Positions 54,836-64,000 of a stretch of DNA of 64,000 nt are shown in pieces (position 1 is the first letter of the stretch; each line of letters opens with the position of its first letter). The DNA lies in NCBI RefSeq assembly GCF_050624435.1, contig NC_134537.1, positions 128,316,086-128,380,085 of the forward strand, given 5' to 3'. The notes under the pieces are model-generated. The model saw nothing but the letters and a program-made list of their open reading frames with translations, made no database searches and was not told the DNA's origin. A program made the translations under genes and the position numbers. Origin of the DNA: Tenrec ecaudatus. Taxonomy: Eukaryota > Chordata > Mammalia > Afrosoricida > Tenrecidae.

Positions 54836-55099
54836 GATACATGAGCTTCTTAAAGATAAGACGACACGTACCCATTTACTACTTTTGGAAGTTGTAATAA
54901 AATAATATGCAATCCAAACCCTTGGTTTGAAATTATAGGGCATGGAGGATAACAATGTACAGAGTATCTTCTCTGCCAGAGAGAAAAGATTGGAGTTATG
55001 AGGGACTTTCCCTTGTCCGGCTTCCCAGTCAAGGGTTGGGACAGCACAGTCAGGAGATCAGAAGACAGCTTGCATTCGGTAAGCCTGCTGCACCAGACT

Positions 55100-55598
55100 T
55101 CTTTACAGGGTTGAAAAGCAAGGGTCTGACTTTGAGGACTATCATATGCTGCTCAACCCAAACCATGGTGTTTTCCGTCCCATCCTATGCATGTGAACGT
55201 TGGCCCCTGATAAGGAAGAGCAAGAAGAATTTAGGTGCTGGAGAAGAATACTGAAGGTTATCACGGATTGCTTGAAGGACAAACCAATCTCTCTTGGACG
55301 ATGAAGTGCCACGGTGCTCCTTAAAGGCAAAGGCGGTGAGACTTCCTCTTACATACTATGGACATGTTGTCAGAAGAGACCAGTCCCCAAAGAAGGACAC
55401 GATGCTTACTAAAGTGGAGTAGCAGCAAAAGAGAGGAAAGTTCTCAATGAGGTGGAGTGACACCGTAGCTCCAACAATGGAATCAAGCACAGAGACAAGC
55501 AGGAGGGTGACACAGGGCTGGGCAGGGCTTCATTCTGTTGTGCACTGGCTTCCTAAAGGGTGGAACCTATTCAACTGCACCTAACAACAACAACATTT
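55100..55598 (+). repeat. RTE LINE ORF2 C-terminus and 3' end
   Basis: Translation of 55110-55200 gives LKSKGLTLRT and MVFSVPSYACERW, matching the RTE C-terminal pattern LKSKDVTLRT...MVF--YACE-W. The nucleotide 3' part follows ('tactatggacatgttgtcagaagagaccagtcccc', 'aggtggagtgacaccgtagctccaacaatgg') to 'caactgcacctaacaacaacaac'. Confidence 0.85.
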
Positions 55599-56149
55599 CT
55601 ATGCCAAAATCTTACTCATACGCCATTTAATTTTATCCTCAAGAAATGCAATTAGAACATAAGGCAAAAGTCCTGATTACTTTTCTCACCACTGAATATA
55701 CAATCCCTGGTACACAAAACCCACTGCCAAAAAGAGAGAGAGGGAAAAAAAAAACAATCTCCAAATCCATGAGCTCATGCCCTGCTTCTACTGCCTATGC
55801 CAAGTAGTCTCACTGGTGAGATTTCTGCGACCCGATCCTTGATGTCCAAAGGCTCAGTTGCCTCATCAAGTGCTGGTAGGTTGGCTGCTGCCCTCCTTCA
55901 AGAGAAAGTCCCATCGATGACAGCACATGGCAAAGCTCATCTCCCTGAGCTGCTGAAACAGCAAGGCCTGCTCACTCCCTGGGAGCACCCTCCCGTGGAA
56001 GAGCATTGCAGCTCCCATTGTTCTGGTGGGTCATTACAATGAGACAGATGCATGTGCAATTCTGATGGCTGCTGAGCAAAAGCTGTCACCATGGCCATCC
56101 AAGCTCCCGGTCATATACTTGGCTTTAGCTCTGGGTTAAGTCCAATAAA
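55599..56149. other. Unique sequence
   Basis: An A-run lies at about 55744-55755. The ORF at 55797-56042 is 81 codons with no recognised family; a short retrocopy cannot be excluded. Confidence 0.3.
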
Positions 56150-56300
56150 TGGGAGAAAGAAGACCGAGTTTGGAGTTAGGAAACCAACTAGTTGGCTGTC
56201 CAATCTCAGGTGAGACACACCTTGCCTTGGCCTTCCATAACTGTAAAATGGTACTGAAGCTCCGTATCTCTCTACCTGCAGGATACATTTAGAACAGTCT
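56150..56300 (+). repeat. MIR SINE
   Basis: 'gtttggagttaggaaaccaactagttggctg' and 'cttggccttccataactgtaaaatggtactg' follow the MIR core. Confidence 0.55.
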
Positions 56301-56354
56301 ATGGATGGTAGGATACCAGAGGGGTAGAGACATCCTTAGAATGGCTTTGTCCCA

Positions 56355-56445
56355 ACATAGCTGAGTGATTTCAGGGAAGTACTTAGCCTCTCCGGGCCTA
56401 ATGTGCTCTAAACGTAAACAGGAAAGAAATATTCTTCCTGATTAC
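56355..56445 (+). repeat. MIR SINE fragment
   Basis: 'agctgagtgatttcagggaagtacttagcctctccgggcctaatgtgctctaaacg' corresponds to the MIR central domain. Confidence 0.6.
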
Positions 56446-56989
56446 TTAACAGGTACCCCCGAGACATTAAAAAGGTGTTATTTTCCCATTTTATATAAGG
56501 AAGAACAGATTCAGAGGTTTACATTTACTAGTCTATTTTCTTGAAATTTCAAACGATTAGGGCTATACTCAATTTAGCTCATTGAAATCCAATGTCTCTT
56601 CTACAAGTAGTCTAATTTTTTTCTGAAGTATATAAATTTTCATTAAAATGTTTACCATATTTAAGGAATAAAATAGACAAAATGAAAATTATTCAATGAG
56701 TTTCAACATCGAGTAAATTCCATTGACACATATTTATAATATTTTTCACTTAATTCCTAACTCACGCTTACTGCCTAATCAAAATCTCTCCTTAGTTATC
56801 TACTGAATTATGACACCTGCCATGTCCCAAAGCCAGTGTCTATGGCCTATCCCCTCCAAAGGCCCCGGATATTTCTTTAAGCTTTCTCATCTCAAACAAG
56901 GGCATTCAGGTCAAATGAGTCAGGCAGGTGGGCTCATAATCCAGGGCTCTGTTTTGCTCATGTGCTGCATCTAAGTCATCAGACTTCAC

Positions 56990-57905
56990 TTAGTCCCTGT
57001 CTATCACAACTGCCGCCCTTATGCAAGCCACGCTTACCTCTAGCTTGATTCATTCTAATGAATGCTTGTAACCTGTTCCCCTGCTTTCTCTACTGGATTT
57101 ATGGGTAGACTCTTCCACAATCTACTCTCAACTAAGAGATATATTAAAAAATTCAGGTAAGGCCATTGTATTCATATGGTCCACACTCTGTAGTGACTGC
57201 CTTTTACTCAAAATTAAAGTTAAAGCTTTTATAATGGTCTACAAGATGACATTAGCTTTGAATATTTTCCTTTGTAAAGGTTTTGATCTTTTCTAACTTT
57301 TCAAAATCCTTTGCTAGTTCGCTACCTTCCTTGTTAGCTTTTCCCATTCCACACACATTGTCTGCATCTCCCAAGTGTCATGTCATCACCCTTGTTTCTC
57401 CCTTCTAAAAATGTGCTTCCCTTTGATGCCTGCTTGCTTCTCTGCTCACTTCTTTTGGCTTCTGTTTAAATGTCTTCATTTCAGAGAGGCATTTCTTAAG
57501 CAGCTTCCTTATCCTGCTTTGTTTTCCCCACATCTCTTATGTAAACTGTACTTTAAATTGTGTCCTGTCCATTTAGTCTCAAGAGAATGTTAGCCGTAAG
57601 CTTGGGTGGTTAGTGGTGATGCTTTGGGCTGCTGGCTGCAAGGCCAGCTTTTCGAAACCACTGGCTGCTCCGTGGGAGAAAGACGTCCTTGGAAACTCAC
57701 AGGGGAGTTCCATCTGTTCTACAGCGCCCTATGATTTAACCCTGACTCACGAGAGTGAGCTTGTGAACTTACTTGTTTTTGTTTTTTTGTGTGTTTTGGA
57801 GAACCCTACCAGGGTAGAAACGTTTTCGATTTCTTCACACTGCTATATCCCCAGTTTTGAATAATAATTGGAGCTTAATAAATACTTTAGGATGTAACTA
57901 AGTGA
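56990..57905 (+). repeat. L2 LINE 3' part, split by an AfroSINE
   Basis: The L2-like text of short CT-rich phrases ('gcttccttatcctgctttgttttccccacatctc', 'ctcaagagaatgttagccgtaagct') is interrupted at 57600. It resumes with 'agggtagaaacgttttcgatttcttcacactgctatatccccag' and ends 'gagcttaataaatactttagg'. The SINE is therefore younger. Confidence 0.6.
57600..57765 (+). repeat. AfroSINE inside L2
   Basis: 'cttgggtggttagtggtgatgctttgggctgctggctgcaaggccagc', 'gaaaccactggctgctccgtgggagaaagacg' and 'ctcacaggggagttcc' identify it. The 3' end is diverged. Confidence 0.8.
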
Positions 57906-59815
57906 ACAAATGAACCAATTAATAACAAATACATCAATAAGGAAGACATGCATATAAATAATAAAAATATAAAATAAGCACACATTTAATATAAAGGAAA
58001 AAGGAACAAATTAACCAATGGTGACCTATGTAGCTGATCTTTATGCCAGGAGCGTAGAATTAAGAGGTAAATAAGACAGGGGATTTGCTCCTAAGGCATT
58101 TAGAGTTAAGATAGTGAGTTTAAATGCTTTGACCAAAAGTCAACTCATCCTTTTCCAATCTAGCAAGTGTGCTTCATACCCACGTGAACTTCTATATGTT
58201 ACTTAACTGTGAACCCAGCTCCAGCAGTAGGCAAGGTTACTAGCTTGTCTCTGTTGAGCATGAGGACATCGATTTTAACTCTCTTCATTCTTACTGCTGC
58301 TGTGAGGGCAACAAGGTGCAGTCTGGCAGATACAAAGTTTGTCTGAGCCTACAGTGCGACTGCTCTTTACCGAATACCATCAAGCTGAATCTTACTGGGA
58401 TTTAATCTCTGTTTCAATGTGCTTGTCTATAAAACGGGATAGAAAATAGCACCTCATTTAAAAGGTGCAATTACTATACATGTTACCTATTAAATATTAA
58501 CTATTAAGCTCCTTTCTGCATGAAAATACATTTCTTAAAGAATGCTTTCTCTAAAATCATAAAGTCACAAATATTTTTACAGTGCTTAAATCAACAAGGG
58601 ATAGATAGACATATCTGAGTAGAAAAGACATGCATTTAATTTAATTTCCAGGAATATTTTGGAGAGTCCAATCCACAGACTTTTATTATATGGCATTTTA
58701 TATTTAGTTTAGATTAAGTTTCATTAGAACTCCATAATTTGCTATCAACATATGCAAATGCATCACATGTTCCATTTCACTGGTTGCATTATCATACATT
58801 GAGAATGATTACTATGAATATCCATTTTCTTTCAAATTTATCAGCATGAATTTTACAGGTCTAAGTGAAATATATTATGCTAATTTTTAACTCTTAAAGT
58901 GCTGTCCATTGCTTTCATTTTCCTCACTCACATTTATTTAAAGCCAGTCCAGGACTAAGTTCCTAGTGATTTACATATGTGTCTAATTTGCATTCTCTCT
59001 TTGGTAGCAAAAAGGCACATGGGCTTCTCAAAGACATCCCACGCTCACTGGGTCCCCAATGTAGCGAAAGGCACAGGGATCTGAAGGCTATGGGGACCAT
59101 GGCATCCTTTCGGTCACCAGACTTCTTTACATGACACAGTGTCATCCTTGGGGTTCACTAGGATAGTTACTGATTATTCATTGATTGTCACTCTGAACAA
59201 GGTTATCCTGCTTAAAGCTACTTATTTGACAAACTATATTACATTATTATTTGTTCTTCAGTTCCCTTCCTGTTTAAGAAACATTTGCAGATAATAAAAA
59301 TGAACGAATCATGCTTTCACATTGTAACACGGGAACCAACCATTTCAAAATAATCTTGAAATGTTTTTTACATGCACATACTGAAGTTAAGAACCAATGA
59401 GCATTTGACTGTTTTTTTCTTTATTTTACAAAACTGAAGCTGGATTTTAAATGTATAATGACAACAGATTTTCAATATTGCATTCAAACTTGACTGTCAT
59501 GGAAAAGTTGTAATGGTGGTGGTGTAAGGATTATGCTAATTCAGAGCCTGCTTCTCTACTTTCTGGTACTAACTTTTGAAAGCTGCCACTTGTGTCAGGT
59601 TTGGAATTTGCTTGGAACGTACCTTTATTTGAGGTAGCACATGGATAGCTAGTTAAATATAAATTTATTTGCTTGAACAGTTACAAAGTTTTAAGTTTTC
59701 TGTTTTTAAGTACTTTATATACATTTACCTATTCTTACATATGTTTTATAAAGTAGAGATCATTTCAACCGAGTTTGAAATGTACTGACATAGAGAAGAT
59801 TCTAGAATTTTGATA
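57906..59815. other. Mostly unique AT-rich sequence
   Basis: A MIR is listed separately at 58385. Otherwise no recognised feature. Confidence 0.3.
58385..58500 (+). repeat. MIR SINE
   Basis: 'cttactgggatttaatctctgtttcaatgtgcttgtctataaaacgggatagaaaatagcacctcattt' matches the MIR 'cctcagtttcctcatctgtaaaatggggataataatagtacctacctc' pattern. Confidence 0.6.
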
Positions 59816-59988
59816 ACTCGAAACGCACTGCCATTGAGTCAATGTCCTACAGGACAGAGTCAAACTGCCCCTCTGGATTTCCAATAATCCAGTAATTCTT
59901 TACAAGACAAGAACACTTCCTCTTGCTCCTTTAGAACAGCTGGTGGTTTCGAACTTCTGACGTTTAGTCACTATAGCACAAGAGCTCT
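59816..59988 (-). repeat. AfroSINE
   Basis: 'cactgccattgagtcaatgtcctacaggacagagtcaaactgcccctctggatttcc' and 'gctggtggtttcgaacttctgacgtttagtcactatagcac' are the SINE complement. Confidence 0.85.
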
Positions 59989-60627
59989 ACTCAATGTGTA
60001 CATCGATTATTATGTGGTTTTAGTTTGTATTCACTTTTTGATCTGATTTGCTAAAGAATATCTTTTTGCTCTGATTTTCAAAGAACCAGATTTTCTAAAT
60101 GAATCTCAAAGTTCTACTCTTAATTTTATTCCTTTTCATTTTGCTTTTATTAAGTTAGCTTTAGTGTTTTATGCCCAACTTCTTGACTCCAGTGCGACAG
60201 CTATCACTGGCTTCTGATAATTCTTGAGCGATAGGCACACCATGGATCCAAACCCATTTTAGTCGTCTTTCATTTCCAGTATTTACCATGTTCATCTCGA
60301 GTGATTTTCTTAAAACAGGAATTACTGAAAAGGGTAATTTTGTGCTTCTAAATACATACTCCACTTTCTAGTTTGGGACTGATTTCTGATTATATCACAC
60401 TGTAGTGCAGTAACATCATCTGCCTATAATCACACTCTTTGTGGCACATTTGGCATGTTTTTATCAATTTATTTCAACTTTCATGTGATTGGTAAGCTAT
60501 TTATCTAAATTTAAGATATGCTATAAGGTTCTACATATACAGTATACTATAAAGTAATCCTTTGCAGTTTAAAAAAATTCTTCTTTCTTGTATATTTTCC
60601 TTTTTCTGCTCGATTTCCCATCATTCA
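59989..60627. other. AT-rich unique sequence
   Basis: No recognised feature. Confidence 0.35.
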
Positions 60628-60712
60628 AAGTTCAAACCGATTGACATCAAGTCAATTTCTGCTCATAATAGTTAGCCCTATCATACTGAGTAGAACTGTT
60701 CAAAACTGTAAA
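60628..60712 (-). repeat. AfroSINE 3' fragment
   Basis: 'aaaccgattgacatcaagtcaatttctgctcataatagttagccctatcatactgagtagaactg' is the SINE 3' complement, cut off by the L1 tail that follows. Confidence 0.65.
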
Positions 60713-60715
60713 TCT

Positions 60716-61600
60716 TCTTTTTTAAATCATTTTATTAGGGGCTCATACAACTCTTATCACAATCCACACATACATCAATTGTGTAAAGCACATTTGTACA
60801 TTCATTGCCCTCATCATTCTCAAAATATTTGCTCTCTACTTAAGCCCCTGGCATCAGCTCCTCATTTTTCCCGCTCACTCCCTCCTCCCCGCTCCCTCAT
60901 GAACCCTTGATAATTTATCAATTATTATTTTGTCACATCTTACACTGTATGATGTCTCCCTTCACCCACTTTTCTGTTGTCCATCTCCAGGTGGGAGGTA
61001 ATATGTAGATCCTTGTAATCAGTTCCCCCTTTCTACTCCAACCTCCCTCTACCTTCCCAGTATAGCCTCTCTCATCACTGGTCCTGAAGGGATCATTCAC
61101 CCTGGATTCCCTGTGTTTCCAGTTCCTATCTGTACCAGTGTACATCCTCTGGTCTAGCCATATTTGTAAGGTAGAATTGGGATCATGATAGTGCGGGGGT
61201 GGGTGGGGAGGAAGGAAGCATTTAGGAACTAGAGGAAAGTTGTCTATTTCATCGTTGCTACACTGCACCCTGACTGGCTTGTTTCCTCCCTGTGACCATT
61301 CCATAAGAGGGATGTCCAATTGCCTACTGATGGGCTTTGGGTCTCCACTCTGCACTCCCTCTTACTGACTATGATATGATTTTTTATTCTGATGATGCCT
61401 GATACCTGATGCCTTCGACACCTCGTGATTGTATCGGGTAGTGTGCTTCCTCCAGGTGGGCTCTGTTGCCTCTGAGCTAGATGGCAGCTTGTTTACCTTC
61501 GGGCCTTTAAGACCCCAGATTCTATATCTTTTGATAGCTGGGCACCATGACCTTTCTTTGCTATAAATTTTTATGGGTGAAGATTGCCACAACGAATTTT
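60716..61600 (-). repeat. L1 3' part (younger type), about 0.9 kb
   Basis: The most complete copy of this L1 3' end. On the plus strand it starts with T-rich sequence and 'cattttattaggggctcatacaactcttatcacaatcc'. It passes 'cctggattccctgtgtttccag' (61101), 'ggtctagcc', 'aggaagcatttaggaactagagg', 'gatgatgcctgatacctgatgcc' and 'gggcctttaagaccccagattctatatcttttgatagctgggcacc'. The 140-codon minus-strand ORF at 60933-61355 lies in this UTR-like region and resembles no L1 protein. 5' truncated. Confidence 0.8.
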
Positions 61601-61829
61601 TTTAGTAGTCCTGTCAACAATTTTGCTTCAAGTAACGTTACATACATATGATATTACATATATATATGTCTCGGTATACCACATACCCCTGATTAGTTTT
61701 AACTTTAAAGACATGATTTCCCTGCATGTTCTATCAAATATTGAAATTGTTGACTAAACTTTTTAAGATTAGTAAATTATTGTAATTTTCACCAAATATT
61801 TAAAGAAGTGCTTTGGTGTCTTGGTTTTC

Positions 61830-61975
61830 AGCACTGCTATAACAGAAGTTACTGGGCTCAGGCATAAAAACAATTGTGAGGATGTCACAAGACAGGGCAG
61901 TGTTTAGTTCTTTTGTGTAAAGCATCCATATGGGTTGGAACTGATGCAGTAACTCCTATCAAGAACAATGTAATA
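61830..61975 (+). repeat. RTE LINE 3' tail
   Basis: 'gggctcaggcataaaaacaattgtgaggatgtcacaagacagggcagtgtttagttcttttgtgtaaagcatccatatgggttggaactgatgcag' matches the RTE 3' end closely. Confidence 0.8.
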
Positions 61976-62177
61976 GAGATACCAAAGGTGAATAGGCTTC
62001 AGGGGGGGAAAAAGTATGTTCTCACACTTAGGAGGTTAGAAATTGGCATTTAATGCCCCACCTTTAGGGAAAGGCTTTATCGTTCTGTTCTGGGTACAAT
62101 CCTTGTCTCACTTTCTTTAGAAATCATTCTTGGCTTTCTTTGGAAACTCCACTTTTCTTGCTTCCATGGCTGATTCG

Positions 62178-62450
62178 TCCCAAGAAACCAGGTGGCATAG
62201 TGGGAGGTTAAGCACAAGTTAGAGCTCAGAAGCCACCATTAGTTTGGTGGGAGAAATGTGAGGCTGACACAGGCCTGGGAAGTGTGAAGTGTTTCCTTCT
62301 GTTTTGCACACGGTCACTATGAATTGGAATGAACGAGACTACACCAGAAAGCAACAAAGCCCACAGGAGCAGTTCTACTCTGTCCCGTAGGATCGCTTGA
62401 GTCAGAAGCGACCCATGGCCATGCGTGGGGTTAATGTCTCATAGCATGGG
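62178..62450 (+). repeat. AfroSINE containing an RTE-tail-like segment
   Basis: A SINE head and middle ('aagaaaccaggtggcatagtggg' to 'ggtgggagaaatgtgagg') is followed by an RTE-like 3' end ('tgacacaggcctgggaagtgtgaagtgtttccttctgttttgcacacggtcactatgaattgg' to 'gaaagcaacaa'). SINE 3' body then follows ('gcccacaggagcagttctactctgtcccgtaggatcg'). Either two overlapping insertions or a chimera. Confidence 0.6.
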
Positions 62451-62799
62451 CCTAAGACACACCTTATGCCTCTATTGATACAATAAAATTCTATTTTCCA
62501 AGAACTACATCCTCGGTTATATGTATTAGGATTGACAACGCACATATTTGGAGAATACAATTCAACCTAAATTTAGCAAACAATAATTAGCTTGAGTTTA
62601 AATTTAAAATAGGCCTATCATTTAATAAGTAATCCTGTCTACATTTTTATTGGTGTATCTTTACATGCTATTATATGTTATGTTTTTATCTGCTATAATA
62701 TTTTCTTGATTTTTCTCCTTTCCTGTAAATTGTTGCATTAATCTTTTTTCTTAATTTCATTCTTTCATCTCCTCTGCAGATTCTATTACTTGTCCATCA
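62451..62799. other. AT-rich unique sequence
   Basis: No recognised feature. Confidence 0.35.
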
Positions 62800-63115
62800 A
62801 TTGTCATTCTGTGGTGGCCTGGGTGTTGTGACTGGAAGGATATATCGTGGGCATTTCAAATGACAATGTGGTCACCCAAAGTTTACACGTTTCAGCAGAA
62901 TCTCCTTCCAGACTAAGAACAGACCACCAAGAAGGAACAGGCTATCCATTTCAGAGAATTCACGATTGGGCAACCTTTGGGTAGCAGCACATATTGTCAG
63001 TGACTGAACACCTGAGGAACAGAAGTGGAACAATCTCAGAGATTGTGCCGGGACATGAACCTCCCAGGTTGGAAGGCCCTCAAAGGATGACAGGCCCTCA
63101 AAGGATGACTGAGGC
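62800..63115 (+). repeat. Possible RTE LINE 5' region fragment
   Basis: 'gtggcctgggtgttgtgactggaagg', 'cagagaattcacgattgggcaacctttgggtagcagcacatattgtc' and 'gccgggacatgaacctcccaggttggaaggccctcaaagg' resemble upstream RTE sequence as I remember it. An 18-bp unit 'ggccctcaaaggatgaca' is doubled near 63077-63110. Assignment is weak. Confidence 0.35.
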
Positions 63116-63283
63116 AGTCCTCGCTTCTTAGAGCGGAGTCAGTCTCAGTAACCCAGATGGATTAACCTATGGAAATTCATTTTTCAACTTCTCTTTGGTG
63201 CTTTCGGGACGTTCGCATTCTAACTTCCATTCTATCTCTTTCCCCTATTTTTCCTTCTAGCTATATTTTAAATCCATTCATTT

Positions 63284-63330
63284 CTCTGTGTGTGTGTTTG
63301 TGTGTGTGTGTGTGTGATTTTGTGTGTTAT
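63284..63330. repeat. (GT)n microsatellite
   Basis: GT runs interrupted by 'ttt' and 'att'. Confidence 0.9.
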
Positions 63331-63384
63331 GAGTTGATCGCCTAATGCCTCGTTCTTCTCTAACCATGCCTAGTTTATTCCTTG

Positions 63385-63585
63385 GAGTCCTACTAGCACG
63401 ATGGTTATGCATGGGCTGAAATCCTTGAGTTCAGCAGTTCAAAGCCATCAGCGTTCTTCAGAAGCAAAATGGGGCTTTCCACTCCCGTAAAGAGCTGCAG
63501 TTCCGTAACGTACAGGAGGAGCTCTACCCTGTCCTAAGGATTTCGATGGGTCAGCATCGGCTCTATGGCAGGGAGTGATGACTTT
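63385..63585 (+). repeat. AfroSINE
   Basis: 'gttcagcagttcaaagccatcagcg', 'aaaatggggctttccactcccgtaaagagctgcag' and 'gggtcagcatcggctctatggcagggagtgatg' identify it. Tenrec-like subtype. Confidence 0.85.
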
Positions 63586-64000
63586 GCTCTTTAATTTATT
63601 CAACAGATTTTTTATTTCAATATATATTTTTAATTTCTGACAGTTTTATATGCTCTCTGTTCAAATGCTGCTCTTTTGATTGTTGTTGGTATATAGTGTT
63701 TTCTACATAGCGTCACTATGCGTGGGAGCTGACCACAACAGAAGTATCAATAACAACCTGACAATAGCAATATTATTTTTTAAAATTGGTGTTTAGTATA
63801 GGTTTCATATACATTTTGAAGATATTTTACAATATATATTTAGATGGTTATCCACTTATCTAAACTGCATCCAGTGGACAATCTTATTTATTATGATAGT
63901 TGATCATTTTTTTTCATACAATGTTGAGGCAAAACTATTTGAAATTTGTCTCTGTCTGGGTTCTCTTGTCTTTGTTGTCCTCATAAAAATTTTCTGCACA
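63586..64000. other. AT-rich unique sequence to window end
   Basis: A short RTE/SINE-tail-like piece ('catagcgtcactatgcgtggg') may lie near 63707-63730. No gene seen. Confidence 0.3.

Noticed and set aside
60933..61355. 140-codon ORF on the minus strand
   Set aside because: It falls in the L1 3' region, is not kept open in the other L1 copies (24.2, 45.0, 16.8 kb) and shows no L1 protein motif.
62984..63010. U6 snRNA-like 'gtagcagcacatatt' word
   Set aside because: Only the first dozen bases resemble U6; the following sequence does not continue the RNA, so it is coincidence.
1..64000. CRISPR arrays, operons, bacterial islands, tRNA or rRNA genes
   Set aside because: All regularly spaced repeats are microsatellites or tandem duplications, and the tRNA-like boxes belong to AfroSINEs. 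Nothing prokaryotic is present.

Overview
The window reads as mammalian intergenic DNA: AT-rich, CpG-poor and packed with interspersed repeats. I find no intact protein-coding gene and no RNA gene. No ORF exceeds 173 codons, and the long ones fall in repeats, microsatellites or antisense to LTRs. The only recognisable gene-derived sequence is a dead processed copy of MRPL52 (mitochondrial ribosomal protein L52) near 23.7-24.1 kb.

The repeats point to an afrotherian and most likely a tenrec. tRNA-type AfroSINEs (heads like 'gagccctggtggc', tails like 'ggcatcgactcgatggcagt') occur throughout on both strands. RTE (BovB-like) LINE fragments are frequent, several retaining readable reverse-transcriptase motifs. 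Two kinds of LINE-1 3' end occur: an older kind resembling the elephant-type afrotherian L1 3' UTR, and a younger kind with tails on the 'ttttattaggggctcatacaactcttatcacaatcc' theme. Two short hAT elements match the SPIN (SPace INvader) family, which is known from tenrec among afrotherians. One further hAT belongs to another family. Species assignment is inference.

Layout. 0-10 kb: AfroSINE pieces, a long minus-strand RTE (4.8-5.7 kb), then RTE copies meeting tail to tail at 9.6 kb. 10.7-14.2 kb: a solo class I ERV LTR and a long RTE pair, again tail to tail. 14.8-15.2 kb: a 33-bp tandem duplication and a perfect 39-bp inverted repeat beside an AT microsatellite. 15.4-17.3 kb: a GC-rich retroposon-like block and an L1 insertion with two tails. 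18.4-20 kb: large TG and CT microsatellites and a CpG-retaining unique block. 23.6-24.6 kb: a composite L1/MRPL52/L1 insertion. 24.6-30 kb: mostly unique AT-rich sequence. 30-37.6 kb: an old L1M 3' end, a SINE cluster, L2 remnants, and a SPIN inside an RTE. 40.3-41.2 kb: an LTR with 6-bp target duplication inside an AfroSINE. 42.8-49.1 kb: a second class I LTR, an L1 tail, an ERVL-like solo LTR and a hAT element. 49.1-64 kb: mainly unique sequence with MIR, L2, AfroSINE, RTE, L1 and the second SPIN copy.

Nothing here forms an operon or a host gene system. The interest lies in how transposons, retrocopies and solo LTRs are nested and joined, which allows relative dating of events. Repeat boundaries without target-site duplications are approximate, because they were judged by eye from remembered consensus features and from comparing copies within the window.
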